A stretch of DNA of 64,000 nucleotides from Algoriphagus aestuariicola (lineage in GTDB: Bacteria; Bacteroidota; Bacteroidia; Cytophagales; Cyclobacteriaceae): assembly GCF_017254835.1 (NCBI RefSeq), contig NZ_JAFKCW010000005.1, positions 62,001 to 126,000 on the forward strand. The letters run 5' to 3'. The translations under genes were made by a program, and so were the position numbers. This document shows positions 17,198 to 25,720 of this stretch, piece by piece. The number at the start of each line of letters is the position of its first letter. Positions within the stretch are counted from its first letter, which is position 1. The notes under the pieces are model-generated. The model had not been told where the DNA came from, searched no databases, and saw only the letters and a program-made list of their open reading frames with translations.

Positions 17198-18613
17198 ATG
17201 AAAAGAATTTGGATTTGCCTCACGCTTCTTGTTTTCAGCGCTCAGTCATTTTCCCAAAACCAAGAAAGACCGAACATAATCCTCATCCACGTAGACGATC
17301 TGGGTGCTACCGATTTAGGGGTCTTTGGCAGTGATTTTTATGAAACTCCCCATCTCGATCGGCTGGCTGCGGAGGGGATGCGCTTCACCCAGTCTTATGC
17401 GGCTGCCCACATTTGCTCACCTTCCAGGGCAGCTCTGTTGACCGGAAAATACCCCGCCAGGATTGGGATTACGGATTGGATTCGTGCCAAATTCCAGGGA
17501 GTGACCACTTCGGGTTTGCCCGGGGAATATGAAGAGTTTGCAGACAAACCGCTGAAAACCCCAAAGATTCAAGGCTTTCTTCCTTTGGAGGAACAGACAA
17601 TAGCCGAGCGGCTCAAGTCTTTGGGCTACACGACTCTTCATGTGGGTAAATGGCATCTGGGTGATGAGGGCATGCATCCGGAAAACCAGGGGTTTGACGT
17701 CAATGTCGGTGGGAATGACTTGGGGCAGCCTCCAAGCTATTTTGACCCTTACCTGCCTGCCCAGCCTAGGGAGTTTTACCAGATCAAAAACCTGCCTCCG
17801 AGGAAGCCCGGGGAATTTCTTACCGACCGGGAGTCGGACGAGGTGATCGGTTTTTTGGAAGTCCACAGGCGCCAGCCCTTCTTCGTCCATTGGGCTCCTT
17901 ACGCAGTGCATACGCCGATCATGGGGCCAGTTGACTTGGTCGAAAAGTACAAGCAAAAGAAACCAGGTCAGCAACGAAACCCTGTCTATGCTGCACTGAT
18001 CGAAAACCTGGACGCCAACGTCGGAAAACTTCTGGCCTATCTGGATGAAAAGGGCATCCGAGAAAATACCCTCCTGATCTTCACCTCAGACAATGGTGGC
18101 CTGATCGGCAACAAGGCCAATCCCGTCACTTGGAATATCGGCATGAGAGAGTACAAAGGCTATCCCTACGAGGGGGGGATTCGGGTACCAACTATTGTAA
18201 GTATGCCCGGGACGGTACCGGCGGGAACTACCTCGGATGTCCCAACGATTTCCATGGACTGGATTTCCACAGCCTTGGAGGCGGCTGGTGAAAATCCGGA
18301 TCAACCTGAGTTGGAAGGCGAAAGCCTTTGGTCTGTGCTGACAGGAGCAAATCCAAGTCTTGAGCGGGATCTTTTCTGGCACTTTCCCCACTATCGCGCG
18401 CCAGACGTCACACCCCACTCGGTGGTACGTTCGGGTGACTACAAGCTGATTTACTACTTCGACGGTAAGGAGCCTGAGCTGTTTGACCTCAGCAATGATC
18501 CCGAAGAAAAAATTAATTTGGCCAAGCAACTGCCGCTGATAGTGATGCAGTTGAAGACAAAGTTGGAGGGCTTTTGGGAAAACACGGATGCACGCCTTCC
18601 CGTCACGAAGTAG
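17198..18613 (+). CDS. Secreted type I sulfatase (S1 family)
   Basis: 471 aa with a signal peptide (MKRIWICLTLLVFSAQSFSQ). The formylglycine signature C73-S-P-S-R is intact, and the metal-binding start NIILIHVDDLG and the later TSDNGG are present. The family removes sulfate esters from sulfated glycans or small sulfated compounds. Activity requires a formylglycine-generating enzyme, which is not in this window. There is no SusC/SusD pair nearby, so this is not part of an obvious polysaccharide-utilisation locus. Confidence 0.9.
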   Translation: MKRIWICLTLLVFSAQSFSQNQERPNIILIHVDDLGATDLGVFGSDFYETPHLDRLAAEGMRFTQSYAAAHICSPSRAALLTGKYPARIGITDWIRAKFQGVTTSGLPGEYEEFADKPLKTPKIQGFLPLEEQTIAERLKSLGYTTLHVGKWHLGDEGMHPENQGFDVNVGGNDLGQPPSYFDPYLPAQPREFYQIKNLPPRKPGEFLTDRESDEVIGFLEVHRRQPFFVHWAPYAVHTPIMGPVDLVEKYKQKKPGQQRNPVYAALIENLDANVGKLLAYLDEKGIRENTLLIFTSDNGGLIGNKANPVTWNIGMREYKGYPYEGGIRVPTIVSMPGTVPAGTTSDVPTISMDWISTALEAAGENPDQPELEGESLWSVLTGANPSLERDLFWHFPHYRAPDVTPHSVVRSGDYKLIYYFDGKEPELFDLSNDPEEKINLAKQLPLIVMQLKTKLEGFWENTDARLPVTK

Positions 18614-18695
18614 CAAAAGATCTTGCCTTTAGGGCGACGGTTCTATATTAGCGAGAGTTTGCGGTCCGAATCACTAGCTCCCTATCCAATCCTAA

Positions 18696-19394
18696 ATGAT
18701 GAAAAAACTGATTACTTTATCTCTTCTATTGATTTACTCTCACCTTGCACCAGCTCAAGCCACCTTTGACGAGGATCAGCTGGGAGCTTGGTACATGTAT
18801 TTTTTCACGCATCGTTTCGGGGAGGGCCCTTGGGGTGTCCAAGGGGATTTCCAATATCGTTCCTGGGATATGGGAGGAGACAAGGAGCAACTGCTACTCA
18901 GATCTGGATTGACGTATACGCCAAAGGATGCCAACATTACTTTTACCCTTGGCTATGCAAATGTGTCCTCAGGAGTCTTTGGCGAAGGCGGTGAAGTGAT
19001 CACTGAAAACCGGATCTATCAAGAGGCCCTGATTCCGCAAAAGGTGGGCGGCCGATTTTTACTCACGCACCGTTTTCGATATGAGCAGCGATGGGTCGAG
19101 TATCAGGACTTCCGTACGCGCTACCGCTACAATCTCTTTGTCAACGTACCGCTCAATGCCCGGGAGCTCAAGAAAAACACCCTGTATGTGGCGCTGTACA
19201 ATGAGCTATTCATCAATGGGCAAAAAGACATTGGGATGGGCCGAAGCGTGGGCTTCTTTGACCGAAACCGGACTTACCTTGGGATGGGCTACGGCCTCGG
19301 CGACCGGCTGAGAACCCAGCTCGGCTGGATGAGACAGGCCACGGACAACTGGGCGAAAAACCAACTTCAGGTTAGTTTGCACCATGCTTGGTAG
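18696..19394 (+). CDS. DUF2490 domain protein, predicted outer-membrane barrel
   Basis: 232 aa with a signal peptide (ending at HLAPAQ). The mature chain is rich in alternating aromatic and polar residues (QYRSWDMGGDKEQLL, RTRYRYNLF) and ends in an aromatic residue (HHAW), typical of small beta-barrels. It matches the DUF2490 family, common in Bacteroidota and of unknown function. It lies 82 bp after the sulfatase and may be co-transcribed. Confidence 0.8.
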   Translation: MMKKLITLSLLLIYSHLAPAQATFDEDQLGAWYMYFFTHRFGEGPWGVQGDFQYRSWDMGGDKEQLLLRSGLTYTPKDANITFTLGYANVSSGVFGEGGEVITENRIYQEALIPQKVGGRFLLTHRFRYEQRWVEYQDFRTRYRYNLFVNVPLNARELKKNTLYVALYNELFINGQKDIGMGRSVGFFDRNRTYLGMGYGLGDRLRTQLGWMRQATDNWAKNQLQVSLHHAW

Positions 19395-19444
19395 CAAGAA
19401 TTATTGTAATAAAAACTACAGTAGCTCAGGCTACAATATGGTGT

Positions 19445-20005
19445 TTACTGTTTTTTCAGCTGCAAATGCTCCAACTCGATCCCCAGCAGTGTCTTTTCCC
19501 CAACCGGCTGAAAGCCCACTTTGAGGTAAAGTTTTTTGGCTGATGGATTGGTTTTGTCCACGAGTAAGCCGAGGGTATGGCCTTCTTCGAAGACTTTATC
19601 CTGGATCAAATGCTGTAGCAGTCGAGAGCCAATGCCTTTTCCTTGGTGATTTGGCGAAATGCCGAGAGAGTCGATGTAAAACTCGCCTGCTTCGGTTTCG
19701 TCTTCCAAGCTTACCTCCGGGTTGAAGTGCTCGCGGATGTGGTTCAAGACAGGATTTCGAAGCGCTTCCAGTTGGGCTCCGTCGTAGGCCAGCAAGGCTC
19801 CGATGATCTCACCGTTTTCTTCGGCCACGTAGCAGTTTTCGTAGGAGTATTGGTTGCTTGGCCTTTGGACAAAATAGAGCAGCAGCGCTTCCGCTTCGGT
19901 CTGATTTTTCTCTCCGAGCAGACGAAGGATGACCTCGCCGGTCGCAAGCATAAGCAAGGCCGCGATGGCTGGGGCATCTTCGGTTTGGGCTAATCTTATC
20001 CGCAT
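19445..20005 (-). CDS. GNAT family N-acetyltransferase
   Basis: 186 aa. The N-terminus MRIRLAQTEDAPAIAALL and the acetyl-CoA loop ISPNHQGKGIGSRLLQHL are diagnostic; the late segment VDKTNPSAKKLYLKVGF is the usual GNAT C-terminal core. It is convergent with the DUF2490 gene and divergent from the chitinase-like gene. The substrate cannot be predicted. Confidence 0.88.
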   Translation of the reverse strand: MRIRLAQTEDAPAIAALLMLATGEVILRLLGEKNQTEAEALLLYFVQRPSNQYSYENCYVAEENGEIIGALLAYDGAQLEALRNPVLNHIREHFNPEVSLEDETEAGEFYIDSLGISPNHQGKGIGSRLLQHLIQDKVFEEGHTLGLLVDKTNPSAKKLYLKVGFQPVGEKTLLGIELEHLQLKKQ

Positions 20006-20172
20006 GGCTTGGTTGGGTTGAATACGAAGCTAAGCCTTTCACAAAAGAATTATGACTTTTATGGTGTTTTGGTTTTACAAGAAAAAAATATTCGCTTGAT
20101 TAGATTTTTGAAAAAATAATAAAAGTCTATTTGAATTAGTAAAAATATCAATCAACTATAATCGATTCTACT

Positions 20173-21384
20173 TTGTCTATCCATCGCAACTACCTCACTG
20201 TTCTTTTTGCCCTTGCGCTGCTCTGGAGCTGCTCGCCATCAGGGAATTCCCCAGAGGCGGAAACCGAGCCCGCCAACCCCAAACCCCTAATCATGGCTTA
20301 TTACGTGCCGGAGCGGGATTATAAGCCCGAGGAGATTCCCGTGGAGCAGCTCACGCACATCATCTATTCCTTTGCCAACTTGGTGGACGGGGAGATGACC
20401 TTTCGAAAGCCTGAAGAAGCCGGAGCGAAACTGGCAGCTTTGGTCAAGCAGAAGGAGCGCAATCCTGACCTGAAGGTAATGATCGCCATTGGCGGCTGGG
20501 GAGCAGATGGCTTTTCCGACATGGCGCTGACCGAGGAAAGCCGGGCCAAGTTCATTGCCAGTGCGAAGACCTTCATCGAAACCTACCAGTTGGACGGGAT
20601 GGATATGGATTGGGAGTATCCTGGGATTTCTGGTGCCGGAACGATGGCACGTCCCGAGGACACTAAAAACTTCACCGCGCTGATGAAAGGCCTGCGGGAG
20701 ATGCTGGATACCTTTGAGTCGCCAAAGCTCCTGACTTTTGCGTCTGCTGGCTGGAAGCGCTACTACGACTTCATCGAGACCACGGAGGTGATGAAGTATG
20801 CCGACTATACCAATGTGATGACTTATGACCAGGTCTCCGGCGTTTCCATCTACACTGGGCACCATACGCCGCTCGGTGACGTGAAGAGCGAGGAAATTGC
20901 CGGTACGCCCTTTCACTCCCATCTTGACAGTCTTTACAAAAGCGGGGACAATCTCGATCCTGACCCTCGCTCCGCCCAAAAGATCGTGGATTTTTTGATC
21001 GAAAAGGGAGTAAATCCCAAGCAAATTGTGATCGGCGGCGCTTTCTATGGCCGCGTGTGGAAAGGCGTGCCGCCGACCAACAATGGACTTTACCAACTCA
21101 GTGGAGGTTTGCATATTGGCTGGATGGCCTATCATGCCATTCGGGAAAAGTATGAGACTGACAGCAACTTTGAACGGTTCTGGGATGACAAAGCCCAAGC
21201 GCCATATATGTACAATGCCAAAGACAGCCTGATGCTGTCTTACGACGACACGGTTTCCGTAGCCCTGAAAACCCGCTATGCGATGGAAAAGGGAATTGGC
21301 GGAATCATGTTTTGGGAGCTGGGCAACGACACCAAGCAGGAGGGTTCCCTTCTGGATGCGATCTACAAGGAAGCGCAGAAGTAG
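20173..21384 (+). CDS. Glycoside hydrolase family 18 (chitinase-like) lipoprotein, TTG start
   Basis: 403 aa. The catalytic motif DGMDMDWEYP (141-150) is complete, with E148 as acid. The signal peptide ends in lipobox LLWSC (Cys20), so it is probably a surface or periplasmic lipoprotein. The only suitable start is TTG at 20173: an in-frame TAA lies at 20140-20142 and no ATG or GTG occurs between it and the signal peptide. The enzyme would cleave beta-1,4-GlcNAc polymers. The NagB fusion and ROK kinase elsewhere in the window could use its products. Confidence 0.88.
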   Translation: MSIHRNYLTVLFALALLWSCSPSGNSPEAETEPANPKPLIMAYYVPERDYKPEEIPVEQLTHIIYSFANLVDGEMTFRKPEEAGAKLAALVKQKERNPDLKVMIAIGGWGADGFSDMALTEESRAKFIASAKTFIETYQLDGMDMDWEYPGISGAGTMARPEDTKNFTALMKGLREMLDTFESPKLLTFASAGWKRYYDFIETTEVMKYADYTNVMTYDQVSGVSIYTGHHTPLGDVKSEEIAGTPFHSHLDSLYKSGDNLDPDPRSAQKIVDFLIEKGVNPKQIVIGGAFYGRVWKGVPPTNNGLYQLSGGLHIGWMAYHAIREKYETDSNFERFWDDKAQAPYMYNAKDSLMLSYDDTVSVALKTRYAMEKGIGGIMFWELGNDTKQEGSLLDAIYKEAQK

Positions 21385-21425
21385 CCGATTTTGAAGGGTT
21401 GGGATTGCTACGGTACTCGGATAAG

Positions 21426-21458
21426 AACTTTACCAAAGTTCCGAACTTTGGTAAAGTT
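21426..21458. repeat. Nested palindromic repeat, aactttaccaaagtt type
   Basis: Two 15-base arms, aactttaccaaagtt and aactttggtaaagtt, are perfect complements around ccg. Each arm is also a palindrome (aacttt-acc-aaagtt). It lies in the 300-bp gap between the chitinase and DUF5990 genes. Further degenerate repeats (ttgagatttgcaatccc near 21477, acaatcccaaatccc near 21516) fill this gap, and no gene is seen in it. Confidence 0.65.
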
Positions 21459-21712
21459 ATCCCTGCCAGTTCGTTATTTGAGATTTGCAATCCCAAATTT
21501 CCAGTCGAACGATTCACAATCCCAAATCCCCCCTTTTGCTCTTGGTCTGGATTCCGAAATGATTTAATTTGAAGAGCAAAAGGTTCGGAAGTCCCTTCCT
21601 CCAAAACGGATATACACGACACTCGGGAAAGGGGTGGGACTTATACCGATTTTGTACGCCATTTAAATGAAAAGCCGATAACTTGACAAGTATTACGAAC
21701 TTTGTTGATAAA

Positions 21713-22153
21713 GTGGAATCTGAAATAACACTTCAAATCATTCTTATTAAACCCACGCCAGCTGTAGTTTTTGGCCTACAGAAGGGATCAGGCAACAATT
21801 ACGAAATTGTACAGAAGCAAATTTCCATATCCAATGATTTAACTTTTGCTTTTACAATTAAAGTCAAGGGTGACAGATCAAAAGATAGATTTCCCAAATT
21901 GTCAGGCAGTTTTGTTCAAGGGTCCGCAGATAGTAAGTTTGTATATATCGACATAGGAACCTACGCTGGCCAATCTGATACAACTTGGTCGAGACGGCTT
22001 AAAATCCCTCTAACAGGAATTACTTGGAAGGACATTGATTCATTAACCGGCAAATCAATGCTACAAACTAGTGTGCCTGGAACGGGTAGGGATGGTGGGC
22101 CGAACTGTGCGACAGTTAAGCCTTTTGCAGGCTGGCATCTTAGCCATTTATAG
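21713..22153 (+). CDS. DUF5990 family protein
   Basis: 146 aa from a GTG at 21713; a TTG at 21683 would add ten residues not expected in the family. Conserved blocks include ITLQIILIKPTPAVVFGLQK, FVQGSADSKFVYIDIGTYAG, WSRRLKIPLTGITW and the C-terminal VPGTGRDGGPNCATVKPF, which match DUF5990. There is no signal peptide or membrane segment. Function is unknown. The gene is more AT-rich than its neighbours, stands alone between repeat elements, and is followed at once by an attC-like hairpin, so it may be a captured cassette. Confidence 0.72.
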   Translation: MESEITLQIILIKPTPAVVFGLQKGSGNNYEIVQKQISISNDLTFAFTIKVKGDRSKDRFPKLSGSFVQGSADSKFVYIDIGTYAGQSDTTWSRRLKIPLTGITWKDIDSLTGKSMLQTSVPGTGRDGGPNCATVKPFAGWHLSHL

Positions 22154-22167
22154 GCGAAAAGAAAACC

Positions 22168-22274
22168 CATAAACGGCGTGCAACAAAACCTAAAAGTAAT
22201 GGCGGCACGGGTGATATTAAATTTTTTATCTTTCGGTGTGCGCCACGTCTTATTGCTGGATGTTGCCGTTAATG
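22168..22274. repeat. attC-like imperfect hairpin downstream of the DUF5990 gene
   Basis: The outer arms cataaacggc (22168-22177) and gccgttaatg (22265-22274) match at 9 of 10 positions, followed inward by aac/gtt with an extra gtgc on the left. The inner arms ggcggcac (22201-22208) and gtgcgcc (22238-22244) enclose a 29-base loop. Two nested arm pairs with extrahelical bases just after a stop codon resemble an integron cassette recombination site. The core does not fit the strict GTTRRRY consensus, so this is tentative. Confidence 0.35.
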
Positions 22275-22315
22275 CAGTTCGGTACGGGGGACAAATAACA
22301 ACCATGCCTCCTCCA

Positions 22316-22338
22316 ATTCGAGATTTCTAATCTCGAAT
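22316..22338. repeat. Short perfect palindrome, attcgagatt type
   Basis: Arms attcgagatt (22316-22325) and aatctcgaat (22329-22338) flank tct. A degenerate relative (ccgagaatttgtaatccgg) follows at about 22347. The remaining bases of the 305-bp gap 22154-22458 show no gene. Confidence 0.5.
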
Positions 22339-22458
22339 CCCCTATCCGAGAATTTGTAATCCGGCTCCAAAACAACCGATTCTAAAGATTGCTTCGGGAT
22401 CGAATGGCCGAGAAATGATCTGGTATTCAAGCTGATCCATCGAAATGATGGTCTTCCC

Positions 22459-23139
22459 TCAACACACCAGCTTAAACCCATAACCCCGTACGTTCAGGAT
22501 CTGGATCGCAGGATCGTCCTGGAGTTTTTTGCGGAGCTTGGTGATGAAGACGTCCATGCTGCGGGCGTTGAAAAAATCGTCCGAGCCCCAAATATGGTTT
22601 AGGATTTGGGTTCGGTCCGTGATGTCGTTGGCGTTTTCGAGCAGCATCTGTAGGAGTTGACTTTCCCTGGCGGTGAGGGGAGACTCGGCATCGCCGAGCT
22701 TCAATACCTGTCGAGTCGGGTGAAATTCATATTTTCCCAAAACAATCCAATCACTTTGAGCTTGGCGGGTGCGGAGTCGATCTAAATGGGCTTTGATTCG
22801 CACAATCAGCTCCTCCATGCTGAAGGGCTTGCGGACGTAGTCGTTGGCGCCCAGTCCAAAACCCTTGACTACATCTTCGGTTTGGCTTTTGGAAGTCAGG
22901 AAAATGATCGGAGTATAGGGGTCAGTTTTGCGGATTTCGGTAGCGAGGGTAAAGCCGTCCTTTTTGGGCATCATCACGTCGAGGACGAGGATGTCAGGCT
23001 TTTCCCGCTCGTAGGCTTCCCAGGCTTTTTGCCCGTCTTCGCAGAGACTCACCCGGAAATCACGACTTTCCAAGCTCTCTTGGATAATCGTGCCGAGCGC
23101 GACTTCATCCTCTGCGAGTAGTACGTTGATCTTGCTCAT
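22459..23139 (-). CDS. OmpR/PhoB-family response regulator
   Basis: 226 aa from the ATG at 23139, which overlaps the histidine kinase stop (ATGA). The receiver domain has acidic residues AEDE (9-12), phospho-acceptor D54 in VLDVMMPKKDG, and LTSK. A winged-helix DNA-binding domain follows (LTARESQLLQMLLEN, then FNARSMDVFITKLRKKL) and ends in NVRGYGFKL. It acts as a transcription factor paired with the kinase encoded upstream. Likely targets include the divergent GLPGLI/outer-membrane pair through the phased TTAAC repeats at 24692-24716. Confidence 0.92.
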   Translation of the reverse strand: MSKINVLLAEDEVALGTIIQESLESRDFRVSLCEDGQKAWEAYEREKPDILVLDVMMPKKDGFTLATEIRKTDPYTPIIFLTSKSQTEDVVKGFGLGANDYVRKPFSMEELIVRIKAHLDRLRTRQAQSDWIVLGKYEFHPTRQVLKLGDAESPLTARESQLLQMLLENANDITDRTQILNHIWGSDDFFNARSMDVFITKLRKKLQDDPAIQILNVRGYGFKLVC

Positions 23140-24650
23140 GGCCAATAGGTGATAAAGGTGGTGGATTTTTTTCCGGTTTCCAGCTCGATTTTGCCGCCAT
23201 GTTTTTCGAGGATTTTTTTCACGTAGTAGAGTCCAATACCAAATCCCTTCACGTCGTGCAGGTCGCCCTTGGGAATGCGGTAAAACTGCTCAAAAACCCG
23301 CTCCTTTTGTTCGGGGGAGATGCTTCCTCCATCGTCGTGGACACGGATCTTGTTCAGTCCATTTTGATCAAGACAGATGCGGATCTCGTTTCCGCCGTAC
23401 TTGACGGCGTTGTCGAGGAGGTTGGACAGGACGTTTTCGAAGTGGAAGGGGTCTGCCTCAATCGTCTTGCAGTGGGAGGGAAGGATGAGCTCGATTTTCT
23501 TTTCCGGTGCCAAGGTCTGGAACTTCATAGCCAGCTGGCGCAAAAGTGCCTCCGACTCGATCGGCTCTTTCTTCAAGATCAGCTGATCGGTGTCCAAAGT
23601 GGCGGTCTCCAAGAGCTTTTCCACCATTTGGTTGAGCTTGTGCATCTGAGACTTGGAGATACCAAGGTAGCGCATGGTCTTGGCAGCGTCGTTTTCGGGG
23701 TTGAAATTCTCTATTCCTTCGATGGCCGAGAGCGTGGTGGCGATGGGCGTCTTGAACTCATGGGTAATGTTGGCAATCAGATCCTGTTTGATCTCGGCGA
23801 TTTCCTTCTGGTTTTTGATGGTTTGATAGAGGTAATAGAATGCGAAGGCGATTATTCCCAAAAACAGTAAGGAGGTCAAGATCTCCACCGAGCTCCGTCT
23901 GAGAATGGTCAAGGCAGTGTTCTCAAAATGCATCTCCAAGGACTGGCCAGTAGGCAAGAAAGTAGATCTCGAGATAGCCTTAAATGGTAAGGGGCGCTTC
24001 CCTACCTCCAAAAGACTGTCTTCCGCATCTCTTCCGCTGCGATGGACCAGGCGGTAGTTGATGTCGATCCCCTTTCGCTTCAGCTCCGAAAAAAGCAGGG
24101 CGTTGATTTTGTCAAAATCCAATGAGTCCCGGGTGATGGATATCAGAAGTCGATTCGTGAAAAAGTGCAGTTGGTCTATGCTGTCAGGCGCCATTTTTCC
24201 TAAAAAGGCATTCAAGTCAGCACGCTGCCCAAACTCGAAGAATTTCACGGAATCCATCCGAACGTTGTTGACTGCAGTGTCAGAGGAAGTCGTTTCCCAG
24301 ACTAAGGTATCAAGCGTTATTTCAGCAGGAGTATGGCCATTGCGAACGATCACCCTGCTCCTACTTCGGGAGCTGTCTCCCCGCATTCGGGTGACCACTG
24401 TGCTGATCTTCATAGAATCTCGTCCCGAAGATTTGCCTGGGCGGTTTCCGGTGACGGTGACTACGTCCGTCTTGACAATCTCCGCAAAGTAGTTTTCCAC
24501 AGCATTGTCCAAGCTCTGTTGGATCTCGTTGACCAGTTGGTCCTGGATGACCTTAAACTGGGTGTAGTTTCTCCATGCCTGAACGGCGATGCTGACCAGC
24601 AGGGTAAATCCGATCAAAAATCCTATACGCTTGAATTTCAGCTTTTGCAC
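23136..24650 (-). CDS. Membrane sensor histidine kinase
   Basis: 504 aa. Membrane segments at about 9-25 and 256-276 enclose a periplasmic sensor region of roughly 230 residues with no recognised fold. The cytoplasmic part has the HisKA H-box NITHEFKTP (H297), the N-box NVLSNLLDNAVKYG and the G-box DDGGSISPE with FGIGLYYVKKI. It phosphorylates the co-encoded OmpR-type regulator. The operon starts about 42 bp to the left of the TTAAC repeats, so autoregulation is likely. Confidence 0.92.
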   Translation of the reverse strand: MQKLKFKRIGFLIGFTLLVSIAVQAWRNYTQFKVIQDQLVNEIQQSLDNAVENYFAEIVKTDVVTVTGNRPGKSSGRDSMKISTVVTRMRGDSSRSRSRVIVRNGHTPAEITLDTLVWETTSSDTAVNNVRMDSVKFFEFGQRADLNAFLGKMAPDSIDQLHFFTNRLLISITRDSLDFDKINALLFSELKRKGIDINYRLVHRSGRDAEDSLLEVGKRPLPFKAISRSTFLPTGQSLEMHFENTALTILRRSSVEILTSLLFLGIIAFAFYYLYQTIKNQKEIAEIKQDLIANITHEFKTPIATTLSAIEGIENFNPENDAAKTMRYLGISKSQMHKLNQMVEKLLETATLDTDQLILKKEPIESEALLRQLAMKFQTLAPEKKIELILPSHCKTIEADPFHFENVLSNLLDNAVKYGGNEIRICLDQNGLNKIRVHDDGGSISPEQKERVFEQFYRIPKGDLHDVKGFGIGLYYVKKILEKHGGKIELETGKKSTTFITYWP

Positions 24651-24691
24651 AGCGCTAAATTAGATGCTTAAAAAAACGGAAAAAATGACCA

Positions 24692-24716
24692 TTAACACAC
24701 GTTAACAGTGCTTAAC
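24692..24716. promoter_or_regulatory. Three TTAAC repeats at 10-bp spacing, probable response-regulator site
   Basis: TTAAC occurs at 24692, 24702 and 24712, exactly one helical turn apart, in the 116-bp region between the divergent kinase operon and the GLPGLI gene. OmpR/PhoB regulators typically bind direct repeats at about 10-11 bp spacing. Assignment to the adjacent regulator is inferred from position and regulator type. Confidence 0.6.
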
Positions 24717-24766
24717 GCTTGTTTTTTAGGCCTTGGTATTCATTTGTGTCATAAACCACACATGTT

Positions 24767-25606
24767 ATGAAATTGCAAACACTAGTATTTGCAGGGCTCT
24801 TTTTCGTGGTAGCTTTTATATCGAAAGCTCCGGGACAAGGCCTCACCGGAAGGGCCTATTACAAGAGCTCAAGTTCCATCAGATTTCAGATGGACAGTTC
24901 CCGCACCAGTCCTGAGCAAATGGCTGAAATCCAAGCCCAGCTCAAAAAGCAGATGGAAAGGGACTATATCCTCTCCTTCACCCAAACCGAGTCCAACTGG
25001 AAGCAGGCAGAAAGCCTGGGCGGAGGTCCTGCCACAGCCTCTTCAGGCGGAATGACCATGGTGATCAACACAGGCAGTGCCGATCGGGTGCTGTACAAGA
25101 ATGTCGCTGAGCAGAGCTTCGAGCAGGAGCAGGATGTGATGGGCAAAGAATTCTTGGTCAAAGACGCGCTAGAGCCTGCGGAATGGGAACTTACCGGCGA
25201 GACCAAAAAGATCGGCAACTACACCGCCCAAAAAGCGACTTACTCCAGAATCGTCGACTCCCAGCGATTTTCAACTGGCATGACGGAGATGGAAAATGTG
25301 AAAGACACGATCCAGGTGGTAGCTTGGTTTACACCCGAAATTCCGGTAGCACATGGGCCGGAAAACTACTTTGGCCTACCGGGCCTGATCCTCGAAGTCC
25401 ACAATTCTGGTAGGACATTGATCTGCGAAAAAATCGAGCTGAATCCCTCCGCCGACCCGGTAGAGATCGAACATCCCAAACGCGGCAAAGAAGTGAGCCG
25501 AGAGGAATTTCGCGCGGTGCAGGAGGAAGGCATGAAGCAGATGATGAACCGCTATCAGGGCAAGCCTGGTGAGGGCAACCAGTTTACGATCAGGATTGGA
25601 AACTAG
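24767..25606 (+). CDS. GLPGLI family protein
   Basis: 279 aa with a signal peptide (MKLQTLVFAGLFFVVAFISK...). The family signature is explicit: NYFGLPGLILEVHNSG (about residues 203-218). GLPGLI proteins are Bacteroidota-specific, exported and of unknown role. They are nearly always encoded beside a CarboxypepD_reg outer-membrane protein, as here (next gene, 114 bp on), and often near a two-component system. The mature part is rich in Gln and Met (KQMERDYILSF, EEGMKQMMNRYQ). Confidence 0.85.
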   Translation: MKLQTLVFAGLFFVVAFISKAPGQGLTGRAYYKSSSSIRFQMDSSRTSPEQMAEIQAQLKKQMERDYILSFTQTESNWKQAESLGGGPATASSGGMTMVINTGSADRVLYKNVAEQSFEQEQDVMGKEFLVKDALEPAEWELTGETKKIGNYTAQKATYSRIVDSQRFSTGMTEMENVKDTIQVVAWFTPEIPVAHGPENYFGLPGLILEVHNSGRTLICEKIELNPSADPVEIEHPKRGKEVSREEFRAVQEEGMKQMMNRYQGKPGEGNQFTIRIGN

Positions 25607-25720
25607 GCAGGGAGTAAAATAAAAAGTGCCAAGTAAAAAGTCGTCTGAGCATCCCACATCGCTATCGGGAGCGACACGACTATTTCTGCTTTCCGACTTC
25701 ATAATTCTCACTTGTCGATT

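Noticed and set aside
17156-17200. Bacteroidota-type promoter (TTTG then TAnnTTTG) before the sulfatase
   Set aside because: A TTTG is present but no TAnnTTTG at the right distance; the inverted repeat there is better explained as a terminator.
20287-21198. Minus-strand open frame (303 codons) opposite the GH18 gene
   Set aside because: The GH18 catalytic motif is read on the plus strand; no domain is visible in the reverse frame.
21400-22400. Possible insertion sequence around the DUF5990 gene
   Set aside because: No transposase gene, no matching terminal inverted repeats at the ends of the pocket, and no visible target duplication.
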